From Bryobacterales bacterium (GTDB lineage Bacteria > Acidobacteriota > Terriglobia > Bryobacterales > Bryobacteraceae): a stretch of DNA of 37,615 nt. Each line of letters opens with the position of its first letter. Positions within the stretch are counted from its first letter, which is position 1. Positions 23,180 through 32,011 of the stretch are shown here, piece by piece. A program made the translations under genes and the position numbers. Under the pieces are notes generated by a model, which was not told where the DNA came from, searched no databases, and saw only the letters and a list, made by a program, of their open reading frames with translations. The stretch spans positions 12,002-49,616 of the forward strand of contig PMOK01000084.1 in assembly GCA_003162425.1 (NCBI GenBank). Reading direction: 5' to 3'.

Positions 23180-24946
23180 CTACTGCTTCACCGCCGTGTA
23201 CAGCGTCTGCACGCCGGCCACTCCGCCCAACTTGAAACTCAGGGGTACCAGATCGTTGTCCGGAATCGCGGGAACCACAACATCGAACTGATACACGCCC
23301 ACCAATCCCGGTGACAATCCGTAGTACGCCAACTTCGCCGATGTCTCACCGAACAGAATCTCGAGCGACGCTGCCAGTTGACTGTTCCCTGCGGCCAACT
23401 CACCCGCAGGTATGTTCGGCGTCACCAGTCCGAACCCGTTGCCATACATCACAATGGTTTCTCCAGGCTTGGCAGGACGCGATGGAAGGCCCGCAATAGC
23501 ACCCTCCGGTAGAACGTACGTCACATTGTCCGAATGAAACGCCACCACGTACTGCTTCCCGCCGATCTTAAATGATGCAGGCGCCAGCAGCCCCGGCTCC
23601 GTCGCGTTCACCGTGACGTTGAATGGCGCGCTGGTTCCGTTCTTATTGGTCACAGTGATCTGCTGCGCACCGGTCGGAATGTTCGATGGCAACTGCACAT
23701 TCACCTGGCCAGGATTGGCGACGATGTAATTGACGAATGCTTTTTGACCCGCGATGCTCACCTCCACGCCATCGAGCGATGTCGGCGCCTGGTTGCCCGT
23801 GAAATCAGCCTTGGTCCACCCCCGCGTATCCAGCGCCAGATTCGATCCATAGATCTCGACAAACGAATCCGGCGACACGGCCGCGAAACCTCCATAAGAT
23901 GATGCGCTCACCACGCTCCCGATGAACGGGACCACCACCGGCGGCGCTTCCGCTTGCAAAGTCCAGGTGTCAGAGAGAGAGGAATTTGGGCCATTGCCTC
24001 CGAACATGACAACTTGACTCCGTCCAGAATCATAGGCCATGCCGGAGGAAAACCGCGCCGGTGGGATGGTCAGTGGTGTGGTCTCGGTCCAGTTTGCCCC
24101 GTCCCAGACCCAGGTATCGTCGAACGGGTTGAAGTTACTGTCGGCCCCACCGAACAGGACCACTTGCCCTTGGGCGGAATCATAGATCATGGAATGCAGC
24201 CACCGATCCGACGGTTTGGTCACCGGGGATGTCCGCGTCCAGTTGCTTCCGTCCCACAGCCACGTGTCGCTGGTGATCGGGAGGTTGAAGCACCCATCGC
24301 CAGCTTCCCCTCCGAACAAGACAATCTGACCGTGCGCCGCATCGAAGGCCATGGCATAGCCTTCCAATGGATCTGGGCTGGTCTGCGGGGATTTCAGCGT
24401 CCAGTTGGTCCCATCCCAAACCCACGTGAAAAAGCCAGACCCCGTGCACTGCTCGGTAAGGACTAGAAGCACTTGACCGTGGGCGGCATCGTAGGCCATG
24501 ACAGGGTTGGAACCACCACCGCCCAAGCTGGTCTGCGGGGATTTATGTATCCAGTTGACTCCATCCCATACCCATGTTTCCCAGGTAAAGCGAGACCTAT
24601 CCGCATTGAGAGTTCCGTTGATCAGGACGACTTGGCCACGTGCGGCATCGTAGGCTATAGCAGAACCCCGCGCCGCCTCGATTGGCGGGCTGGTCTGCGG
24701 GAATTTCTGGGTCCAGTTGGCGCCGTCCCACACCCAGGTATCATTGAGGGCGTTAGTGCCTGCATCTATTCCTCCGTACAGGACAACTTGAGCGTGTGCG
24801 GAATCATACGCCATGCCAGGACTAGTTCGCTTCGACGGGCTGGTCTGCGGGGAGTGCATCGTCCAGTTGAGCGCAGTTTGCGCAGTCACCGTCGACGCCC
24901 ATAGCCAGAGCAACCGCGCGATGATGCTCCAGCGGATTATCCTCAT
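23180..24946 (-). CDS. Kelch propeller protein with Solibacter-type C-terminal domain, K2 (most divergent)
   Basis: The product has 588 residues, with signal peptide MRIIRWSIIARLLWLWASTVTAQT. The six kelch units are the most degenerate of the array: unit 2 has VVLINGTLNADRSRFTWE, unit 3 has VLLVLTEQCTGSGFF in place of VVLFGG, and unit 6 closes with DTWTLQAEAPP. Two Cys-bearing loops (units 3 and 4) are unusual among the copies. The C-terminal domain (about 340-588) is nevertheless almost identical to the others, so the propeller has diverged faster than, or independently of, the C-terminus. AAGGAATAATCGT before the ATG, within the end of K3, provides a usable ribosome site. Confidence 0.9.
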   Translation of the reverse strand: MRIIRWSIIARLLWLWASTVTAQTALNWTMHSPQTSPSKRTSPGMAYDSAHAQVVLYGGIDAGTNALNDTWVWDGANWTQKFPQTSPPIEAARGSAIAYDAARGQVVLINGTLNADRSRFTWETWVWDGVNWIHKSPQTSLGGGGSNPVMAYDAAHGQVLLVLTEQCTGSGFFTWVWDGTNWTLKSPQTSPDPLEGYAMAFDAAHGQIVLFGGEAGDGCFNLPITSDTWLWDGSNWTRTSPVTKPSDRWLHSMIYDSAQGQVVLFGGADSNFNPFDDTWVWDGANWTETTPLTIPPARFSSGMAYDSGRSQVVMFGGNGPNSSLSDTWTLQAEAPPVVVPFIGSVVSASSYGGFAAVSPDSFVEIYGSNLALDTRGWTKADFTGNQAPTSLDGVEVSIAGQKAFVNYIVANPGQVNVQLPSNIPTGAQQITVTNKNGTSAPFNVTVNATEPGLLAPASFKIGGKQYVVAFHSDNVTYVLPEGAIAGLPSRPAKPGETIVMYGNGFGLVTPNIPAGELAAGNSQLAASLEILFGETSAKLAYYGLSPGLVGVYQFDVVVPAIPDNDLVPLSFKLGGVAGVQTLYTAVKQ

Positions 24947-24950
24947 ACGA

Positions 24951-26714
24951 TTATTCCTTCACCGCTGTATACAGCGTCTGCGCACCAGCCACGCCGCCTA
25001 ACTTGAAACTCAGCGGAACCAGATCGTTGTCCGGAATCGCAGGAACCACCACATCGAACTGATACACGCCCACCAATCCTGGCGACAATCCGTAGTAAGC
25101 CAATTTCCCCGATGTCTCACCGAACAGAATCTCCAGCGACGCCACCAGTTGACTGTTGCCTTCCGCCAACTCACCCGCTGGTATGTTCGGCGTCACCGGC
25201 CCGAATCCGTTGCCGTACATCACAATGGTCTCCCCGGGCTTGGCGGGACGCGATGGCAAGCCTGCAATGGCCCCTTCCGGGAGAACATACGTCACATTGT
25301 CCGAATGAAAAGCCACCACGTACTGCTTCCCGCCGATCTTAAATGATGCAGGCGCCAGCAGCCCCGGCTCCGTCGCGTTCACCGTGACGTTAAACGGCGC
25401 ACTGGTTCCATTCTTGTTGGTCACGGTGACCTGCTGCGCACCAGTGGGAATGTTGGACGGCAACTCCACATTCACCTGCCCAGGATTGGCGACGATGTAA
25501 TTGACGAATGCTTTTTGACCCGCGATGCTCACCTCCACGCCATCGAGCGATGTCGGCGCCTGGTTGCCCGTGAAATCGGCCTTGGTCCACCCCCGCGTAT
25601 CCAGCGCCAGATTCGATCCGTAGATCTCGACAAACGAATCCGGTGCCACGCTCGAGAAGCCACCATAAGACGACGCGCTCACCACGCTGCCAATGGATGG
25701 CGCCGGGGCCGACAGTGCTCCACCTTCCCAGGTCCAGGTGTCGCCGAGAGTTACCTCGTTGGTGTCTTCTCCTCCGAACAAGACCACCTGGCTGTGAGCG
25801 GAATCGTATGCCATGGCGTAATAGACACGTCCCTGCGGACTGTCTTGCGGGGATTGCTGGGTCCAGTTGGAACCGTCCCACAGCCAAGTTTCGTTCAGGT
25901 CCCCTCTGTACAGGACCACTTGACCGTGCGCGGAATCGTATGCCATTGCCGTGACAAAGGCGTTAATCGATCTCCCGCCGGGCGGAGGAGGACTATTCTG
26001 TGGCAACTTCTGAGTCCAATTGGTACCGTCCCATACCCACGTGTCATTTAACACCGCGAAGGAGTTGCCCTCGCCCCCGAACAAGACGACTTGACCGTGC
26101 GCGGAATCGTACGCCATGGCATGCGCCGTTCGCGCTGGCGGACTCGTTTTCGGCGACCTCTGCGTCCAGTTGGAACCGTCCCAAACCCAAGTCTCGGCAA
26201 AAATGACTCCGTCGGCGCTTCCTCCTCCGAACAACACCGTTTGACCGTGGGCGGAATCGTACGCCATGGCGTAATAGATCCGAGCGGATGGGCTGGTCTG
26301 CGGCGTTTTCTGGGTCCAGTTGGAACCGTCCCATACCCAAGTGTCACTAGAAACGACACCGTCGCTATACCCTCCGAACATCACAACTTGGCCATGCGCG
26401 GCATCGTACGCCATGGAGTGCCCGGCGCGCGCGGAGGGACTGGTTTGCGGCGCTTTCTCGGTCCAGTTGGAACCGTCCCACACCCAGGTGTCGTCTAAAG
26501 CCTGGGCGGAGATGTAAATCCCGCCGTAGCCGTTGGCGCCCCCGAACACTACAACTTGGCCATGCGCGGAATCGTAGGCCATGGCGTGACTCAGTCGCGC
26601 TGGCGGGAAGTTCTGCGGAATCTGCCGCGTCCAGTTAGGCGCGGTCTGCGCGGCCACCACCAACGGATACACCCACAACAACCGCGTGATCGCGTTCCAC
26701 CGGGTTATCCTCAT
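24951..26714 (-). CDS. Kelch propeller protein with Solibacter-type C-terminal domain, K3
   Basis: The product has 587 residues. Its signal peptide (MRITRWNAITRLLWVYPLVVAAQT) is nearly that of K1, suggesting a shared front end. Of the six kelch units, unit 1 has a long Gly/Tyr-rich loop (ANGYGGIYISAQALD), and unit 5 has a Pro/Gly-rich entry (PPPPGGRSINAF) and a very short loop (RGDLN). The C-terminal domain follows from about residue 342. The start is preceded by AAGGAG, TAATCGT, ATG: the ribosome site is the last two sense codons of K4 with a 7-nt spacer. Its own end (GTGAAGGAATAA) serves K2 in the same way. Confidence 0.92.
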   Translation of the reverse strand: MRITRWNAITRLLWVYPLVVAAQTAPNWTRQIPQNFPPARLSHAMAYDSAHGQVVVFGGANGYGGIYISAQALDDTWVWDGSNWTEKAPQTSPSARAGHSMAYDAAHGQVVMFGGYSDGVVSSDTWVWDGSNWTQKTPQTSPSARIYYAMAYDSAHGQTVLFGGGSADGVIFAETWVWDGSNWTQRSPKTSPPARTAHAMAYDSAHGQVVLFGGEGNSFAVLNDTWVWDGTNWTQKLPQNSPPPPGGRSINAFVTAMAYDSAHGQVVLYRGDLNETWLWDGSNWTQQSPQDSPQGRVYYAMAYDSAHSQVVLFGGEDTNEVTLGDTWTWEGGALSAPAPSIGSVVSASSYGGFSSVAPDSFVEIYGSNLALDTRGWTKADFTGNQAPTSLDGVEVSIAGQKAFVNYIVANPGQVNVELPSNIPTGAQQVTVTNKNGTSAPFNVTVNATEPGLLAPASFKIGGKQYVVAFHSDNVTYVLPEGAIAGLPSRPAKPGETIVMYGNGFGPVTPNIPAGELAEGNSQLVASLEILFGETSGKLAYYGLSPGLVGVYQFDVVVPAIPDNDLVPLSFKLGGVAGAQTLYTAVKE

Positions 26715-26718
26715 ACGA

Positions 26719-28467
26719 TTACTCCTTCACCGCCGTATACAGCGTCTGCGCGCCGGCCACGCCGGCCAACTTGAAACTCAGCGGTACCAGATCGTTGTTC
26801 GGGATCGCGGGGACCACAACATCGAACTGATACACGCCCACCAATCCTGGCGACAATCCGAAGTACGCCAATTTCCCAGTCGTCTCGCCAAACAGAATCT
26901 CGAGCGACGCTACGAGCTGACTGTTCCCTTCGGCCAACTCACCCGCAGGTATGTTCGGCGTCACCGGCCCGAACCCGTTGCCGTACATCACGATGGTTTC
27001 TCCAGGCTTGGCGGGCCGCGACGGAAGTCCTGCGATGGCCCCTTCCGGAAGAACGTACGTCACATTATCCGAATGAAAGGCCACCACATACTGCTTCCCG
27101 CCGATCTTAAATGATGCAGGCGCGAGCAGCCCCGGTTCGGTAGCGTTCACGGTAACGTTGAACGGCGCGCTGGTTCCGTTCTTATTAGTCACAGTGATCT
27201 GCTGCGCACCAGTGGGAATGTTGGATGGCAACTCCACATTCACCTGACCCGGATTCGCCACGATGTAATTGACGAACGCTTTTTGCCCCGCGATGCTCAC
27301 CTCAACGCCATCGAGCGACGTGGGCGCTTCATTGCCCGTAAAGTCGGCGCTAGTCCAGCCACGAGTATCCGTCGCAAGATTCGATCCGTAGATTTCGACA
27401 AACGATTCGGGCGCCACACTCAAGAAACCACCATACGATGACGCACTCACCACGCTGCCGATCAACGGAGCCATCGGCGGCAGCGGGCCCGCGTCAAAGG
27501 TCCAGGTGTCCTCGAAATGTTGACCGGCGGTGTCGAGTCCACCAAATAACACGGTTTGATCGTGGGAAGAATCGTATACCATGGCGTGTCCGACTCGCGC
27601 GGACGGGCTGGCCTGCGGGGACTGCTGGGTCCAGTTGGAGCCGTCCCATAACCACGTGTCATTCAGATCGACGCTGATGTTGCCGGTCCCTCCGAACATA
27701 ACAACTTGACCGTGGGCCGAGTCGAATGCCATGGCATGCTGAAACCGCACCGGCGGACTCGTCGACGGGGTTTGCTGTGTCCAGTTGGATCCGTTCCAAG
27801 TCCATGTATCCTGAAGCGGTTGTGCGGGTATCCCGCTTTTGTAATAGCCTGCGAATAAAACCACCTGACCGTGGGCGGAATCGTATGCCAGTGCGTGCTC
27901 CCCTCGAACCGCCGGGCTAGTTGCTGGCGACTCCTGGTGCCAGTTGGATCCGTCCCACAGCCACGTGTCATTCAGGCCGTTGGCGCTTGGGTCAAACCCT
28001 CCGAACAAAACTACTTGACCGCGGGCCGCATCGTAGGCCATCGCATGGCCGAGTCGCGGCGGCGGGCTGGTTGTCGGCGACATCTCGGTCCAATTGGTGC
28101 CGTCCCATATCCAGGTGTCATTCAAATAGGCGCCGGGTGGGCTCTGTCCTCCGAACATCACCACTTGACCATGCGCGGAATCGAAGGCCATGGCGGGATA
28201 GACCCGCAAGGGAGGACTGGTTTGCGGAGATTTTTCCGTCCAGTTGGCGCCATCCCACACCCACGTGTCGTTTAGACACGCACCATTACTTCCCCCGAAC
28301 AGGACGGTTTGTGCGTGCAAGGAGTCGTAAGCCATGGCGTGTGCAAGTCGCTCGCCGGGGAAATTCTGCGGAATCTGCCGCGTCCAGTTGGGCGCTGTCT
28401 GAGCCGCCATGACCAGCGGGAACACCCACATCAGCCGTGAGCCAGCGTTACTTAGGGTTATTCTCAT
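26719..28467 (-). CDS. Kelch propeller protein with Solibacter-type C-terminal domain, K4
   Basis: The product has 582 residues, with signal peptide MRITLSNAGSRLMWVFPLVMAAQT, the most different N-terminus after K8. The six kelch units have short to medium loops (SNGACLN, QSPPGAYLN, FDPSANGLN, YYKSGIPAQPLQ, TGNISVDLN, LDTAGQHFE). Unit 4 carries DTWTWNG and LFAGYY, variations seen only here. The C-terminal domain has small changes (LAYFGLSPG, IPNNDLVPL, KLAGVAG). The end of K5 supplies AAGGAG, 7 nt before this ATG. Same export and unknown ligand as its paralogues. Confidence 0.92.
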   Translation of the reverse strand: MRITLSNAGSRLMWVFPLVMAAQTAPNWTRQIPQNFPGERLAHAMAYDSLHAQTVLFGGSNGACLNDTWVWDGANWTEKSPQTSPPLRVYPAMAFDSAHGQVVMFGGQSPPGAYLNDTWIWDGTNWTEMSPTTSPPPRLGHAMAYDAARGQVVLFGGFDPSANGLNDTWLWDGSNWHQESPATSPAVRGEHALAYDSAHGQVVLFAGYYKSGIPAQPLQDTWTWNGSNWTQQTPSTSPPVRFQHAMAFDSAHGQVVMFGGTGNISVDLNDTWLWDGSNWTQQSPQASPSARVGHAMVYDSSHDQTVLFGGLDTAGQHFEDTWTFDAGPLPPMAPLIGSVVSASSYGGFLSVAPESFVEIYGSNLATDTRGWTSADFTGNEAPTSLDGVEVSIAGQKAFVNYIVANPGQVNVELPSNIPTGAQQITVTNKNGTSAPFNVTVNATEPGLLAPASFKIGGKQYVVAFHSDNVTYVLPEGAIAGLPSRPAKPGETIVMYGNGFGPVTPNIPAGELAEGNSQLVASLEILFGETTGKLAYFGLSPGLVGVYQFDVVVPAIPNNDLVPLSFKLAGVAGAQTLYTAVKE

Positions 28468-28471
28468 ACGA

Positions 28472-30220
28472 TTACTCCTTCACCGCGGTATAAAGGACTT
28501 GCGTGCCGGATACGCCGGCGAGTTTGAAACTCAGTGGCGCCAAGTCATTGTCTGGAATCGCGGGAACCACAACATCGAACTGGTACACGCCCACCAATCC
28601 GGGCGACAATCCATAGTAAGCCAATTTGCCCGACGTCTCGCCAAACAGAATCTCGAGCGACGCCACCAGTTGGCTGTTTCCTGCAGCCAACTCACCCGCG
28701 GGTATGTTCGGCGTCACCGGCCCGAATCCGTTGCCATACATCACAATGGTTTCTCCAGGCTTGGCGGGCCGCGACGGCAAGCCTGCGATGGCGCCTTCCG
28801 GTAGGACATACGTCACATTGTCGGAATGAAAAGCCACCACGTATTGCTTCCCGCCGATCTTAAATGATGCAGGCGCCAGCAGCCCCGGCTCCGTTGCGTT
28901 CACCGTGACGTTGAATGGCATGCTGGTTCCATTCTTGTTAGTCACCGTGATCTGCTGCGCACCACTGGAAATGTTGGATGGCAACTGCACATTCACCTGC
29001 CCAGGATTGGCGACGATGTAATTGACGAATGCTTTTTGACCTGCGATGCTCACCTCCACGCCATCCAGCGACGTTGGCGCCTCATTCCCCGTGAAATCGG
29101 CTTTGGTCCAGCCACGAGTATCAGGCGCAAGATTCGTTCCATAGATCTCGACGAACGATTCCGGTGCCACACTCGTGAAGCCTCCATAAGATGATGCGCT
29201 CACCACGCTGCCGATGGAAGGGGCAATGGCTGGCGGCGCTCCGCCCTCCCATGTCCAGGTGTCGGTCAGACGGACGAGGCCTTGCGCTGGCTTCCCCCCG
29301 AACAAGACGGCTTGACCGTGGCCTGAATCGTACGCCATAACGGGGCTGACCCGTGCGGGCGGGCTGACTTGCGGAGATTCCCCGATCCAGTTGGAGCCGT
29401 CCCACACCCAGGTGTCGTTCAAAGCGACACCATGTTCGTCGGCGCCCCCGAACAGGACGACGTGTCCGTGAGTGGAATCGTAGGCCATGGCGTGTTGGTA
29501 TCGCTCCGGAGGGCTGGTTTGCGGAGCCTTCTCGGTCCAGTTGGATCCGTCCCACAACCAGGTGTCGTTACTACTCAGATAGCTTCCCCCGAACATGACG
29601 ACTTGCCCATGGGCTGAATCGTATGCCATCGCGTGCCATTCTCGCGCGGGCGGGTTGGTTTGCGGAGCCTTCTCGGTCCAGTTGGAGCCGTCCCACACCC
29701 AGGTGTCGTTCACAGGGCGCTCATTTTCGCCGGCGCCCCCGAACAGGACGACTTGTCCGTGGGTGGAATCGTAGGCCATGGCGTGCTGGCTACGTACTGG
29801 CGGACTGGTCTGTGGGGATTTCTGGGTCCAGTTGGAGCCATCCCACACCCACGTGTCGTTGAGACTGATGGAAAACCCGTTGAGGAAACTCAATCCCCCG
29901 AACAGGACCACTTGACCTTGCGCGGAATCATAAGCCATCGCGTGACCAAAGCGCACGGACGGGCTGGTCTGCGGGGATTCTTGGGTCCAGTTGGAGCCGT
30001 TCCATACCCAGGTGTCGTTGAGAGGATTTCCGTTGCTGCTCCTGCCTCCGAACAAGACGACTTGGCCATGGGCGGAATCGTAGGCCATCGCGTGATCAGT
30101 TCGCGGCGCCGGGCTGGTTTGCGGAGACTGCTGGGTCCAGTTGGGCGCGGTCTGAGCGGCCATCACCAACGGGTACACCCATAGCAACCGCGCGGTGATG
30201 TTCCACCGGTTTATCCTCAT
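28472..30220 (-). CDS. Kelch propeller protein with Solibacter-type C-terminal domain, K5
   Basis: The product has 582 residues. The signal peptide MRINRWNITARLLWVYPLVMAAQT and the first two kelch units are almost the same as in K6 (unit 1 loop RSSNGNPLN against RNSNGNPLN), so these two copies derive from a recent duplication. Units 3-5 share loop pieces with K6 units 3-5 (AGENERPVN against AGENGALLN; ADEHGVALN against AGKNGSLN), while unit 6 (KPAQGLVRLT) differs. It is preceded by a 27-nt spacer with GGGAGG rather than by the 4-nt junction. The C-terminal domain includes NISSGAQQ and GTSMPFNV, small departures from the common sequence. Confidence 0.92.
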   Translation of the reverse strand: MRINRWNITARLLWVYPLVMAAQTAPNWTQQSPQTSPAPRTDHAMAYDSAHGQVVLFGGRSSNGNPLNDTWVWNGSNWTQESPQTSPSVRFGHAMAYDSAQGQVVLFGGLSFLNGFSISLNDTWVWDGSNWTQKSPQTSPPVRSQHAMAYDSTHGQVVLFGGAGENERPVNDTWVWDGSNWTEKAPQTNPPAREWHAMAYDSAHGQVVMFGGSYLSSNDTWLWDGSNWTEKAPQTSPPERYQHAMAYDSTHGHVVLFGGADEHGVALNDTWVWDGSNWIGESPQVSPPARVSPVMAYDSGHGQAVLFGGKPAQGLVRLTDTWTWEGGAPPAIAPSIGSVVSASSYGGFTSVAPESFVEIYGTNLAPDTRGWTKADFTGNEAPTSLDGVEVSIAGQKAFVNYIVANPGQVNVQLPSNISSGAQQITVTNKNGTSMPFNVTVNATEPGLLAPASFKIGGKQYVVAFHSDNVTYVLPEGAIAGLPSRPAKPGETIVMYGNGFGPVTPNIPAGELAAGNSQLVASLEILFGETSGKLAYYGLSPGLVGVYQFDVVVPAIPDNDLAPLSFKLAGVSGTQVLYTAVKE

Positions 30221-30247
30221 ACGTCGACCTCCCAGTGACTTCAGGTT
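30221..30247 (-). promoter_or_regulatory. 27-nt spacer with ribosome site before K5
   Basis: On the coding strand the spacer ends GGGAGGTCGACGT before the ATG, giving GGGAGG (30228-30233) 7 nt from the start. It replaces the AAGGAG that other junctions carry in the final codons of the upstream gene; here the upstream gene K6 ends AAGCAGTAG. The same spacer is present before K6. Confidence 0.7.
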
Positions 30248-31984
30248 CTACTGCTTGACCGCCGTGTAGAGCGTCTGCACGCCGGCCACTCCGCCCAACT
30301 TGAAACTCAGGGGCACCAGATCGTTGTCCGGAATCGCGGGAACCACAACATCGAACTGATAGACGCCCACCAATCCCGGCGACAATCCGTAGTAAGCCAA
30401 CTTCGCCGAAGTCTTGCCGAACAGAATCTCGAGCGACGCTACTAGTTGACTGTTCCCTACGGCCAACTCACCCGCTGGTATGTTCGGCATCACCGGCCCG
30501 AACCCGTTGCCGTACATCACAATGGTTTCTCCAGGCTTGGCGGGCCGCGATGGAAGGCCAGCGATAGCTCCGGCGGGAAGAACGTACGTCACATTATCCG
30601 AATGAAAAGCCACCACGTACTGCTTCCCGCCGATCTTAAATGATGCCGGCGCCAGCAGCCCCGGCTCGGTGGCGTTCACGGTGACGTTAAACGGCGCGCT
30701 GGTTCCATTCTTGTTGGTCACCGTGATCTGCTGCGCACCAGTGGGGATGTTCGACGGCAACTGCACATTCACTTGGCCCGGATTGGCGACGATGTAATTG
30801 ACGAAGGCTTTTTGACCGGCGATGCTCACCTCCACGCCATCCAGCGACGTGGGTGCTTCATTGCCGGTGAAATCGGCTTTGGTCCAGCCACGCGTATCGA
30901 GCGCGAGATTCGATCCGTAGATCTCGACAAACGAACCCGGCGAGACTGCCGCGAAACCACCATAAGATGTTGCGCTCACCACGCTCCCGATGGACGGAGC
31001 CATCGGTGCCGGCGCTCCCGCTTCAAAGGTCCAGGTGTCGTCCAAAGGAGTGTCAGGCCCTCCGCCGCTGAATAAGACCGCGTTCTCGTGCGCAGCATCA
31101 TAGGCCATGGCGTGCTGCGATCGTGGAAGCGGGCTAATTTGCGGGGACTGCTGGACCCAGTTGGAACCATCCCACAGCCAGGTGTCGTTCAAAGAACCAT
31201 TTTTGCCGGCGCCCCCGAACAGGACGACTTGTCCGTGGGTGGAATCGTAGGCCATGGCGTGTTGGAATCGTTCCGGAGGGCTGGTTTGCGGAACCTTCTC
31301 GGTCCAGTTGGCGCCGTCCCACACCCAGGTGTCGTTGAGAGAGTTCCCGTTGCCGTCTGCTCCCCCAAACAAGACGACTTGTCCGTGCCACGAATCGTAG
31401 GCCATGGCGTGAACGTACCGGCTGGGCGGACTGGTTTCCGGAAATTTCCGGGTCCAGTTGGAGCCGTCCCACACCCAGGTGTCGTTCAAAAGGGCGCCAT
31501 TTTCGCCGGCGCCCCCGAACAAGACGATTTGGCTGCGGGCGGAATCGTAGGCCATGGCGTGGTAGATCCGCACGGGCAGGCTGGTTTTCGGGGATTCCTG
31601 CGCCCATTTGGAGCCGTCCCACACCCATGTGTCGTTGAGAAAGCCACCGCTGGTTAATCCCCCGAACAGGACCACTTGACCTTGCGCGGAATCATAAGCC
31701 ATCGCGTGACCAACGCGCACGGACGGGCTGGTCTGCGGGGATTCTTGGGTCCAGTTGGAGCCGTTCCATACCCAGCTTTCGTTGAGAGGATTTCCGTTGC
31801 TGTTCCTGCCTCCGAACAAGACGACTTGGCCATGGGCGGAATCGTATGCCATGGCGTGATCAGTTCGCGCCGACGGGCTGGTTTGCGGAGACTGCTGGGT
31901 CCAGTTGGGCGCGGTCTGAGCGGCCATCACCAACGGGTACACCCATAGCAACCGCGCGATGATGTTCCACCGGTTTATCCTCAT
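30248..31984 (-). CDS. Kelch propeller protein with Solibacter-type C-terminal domain, K6
   Basis: The product has 578 residues. The N-terminus and units 1-2 match K5. Unit 6 and the start of the C-terminal domain (30988-31183) match K7 with two mismatches in 196 nt, including RSQHAMAYDAAHENAVLFSGG and DDTWTFEAGAPAP. The gene is thus a mosaic of its two neighbours. It ends KQ-TAG, without the AAGGAG motif. The start is served by the 27-nt spacer (31985-32011) with GGGAGG. Loops are 7-9 residues long in units 1-5, more uniform than in other copies. Confidence 0.92.
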   Translation of the reverse strand: MRINRWNIIARLLWVYPLVMAAQTAPNWTQQSPQTSPSARTDHAMAYDSAHGQVVLFGGRNSNGNPLNESWVWNGSNWTQESPQTSPSVRVGHAMAYDSAQGQVVLFGGLTSGGFLNDTWVWDGSKWAQESPKTSLPVRIYHAMAYDSARSQIVLFGGAGENGALLNDTWVWDGSNWTRKFPETSPPSRYVHAMAYDSWHGQVVLFGGADGNGNSLNDTWVWDGANWTEKVPQTSPPERFQHAMAYDSTHGQVVLFGGAGKNGSLNDTWLWDGSNWVQQSPQISPLPRSQHAMAYDAAHENAVLFSGGGPDTPLDDTWTFEAGAPAPMAPSIGSVVSATSYGGFAAVSPGSFVEIYGSNLALDTRGWTKADFTGNEAPTSLDGVEVSIAGQKAFVNYIVANPGQVNVQLPSNIPTGAQQITVTNKNGTSAPFNVTVNATEPGLLAPASFKIGGKQYVVAFHSDNVTYVLPAGAIAGLPSRPAKPGETIVMYGNGFGPVMPNIPAGELAVGNSQLVASLEILFGKTSAKLAYYGLSPGLVGVYQFDVVVPAIPDNDLVPLSFKLGGVAGVQTLYTAVKQ

Positions 31985-32011
31985 ACGTCGACCTCCCAGT
32001 GACTTCAGGTT
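31985..32011 (-). promoter_or_regulatory. 27-nt spacer with ribosome site before K6
   Basis: This has the same sequence as the spacer at 30221-30247; GGGAGG (31992-31997 on the opposite strand) lies 7 nt from the ATG of K6. The upstream gene K7 also ends AAGCAGTAG, so the spacer and the CAG codon occur together both times. Confidence 0.7.
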
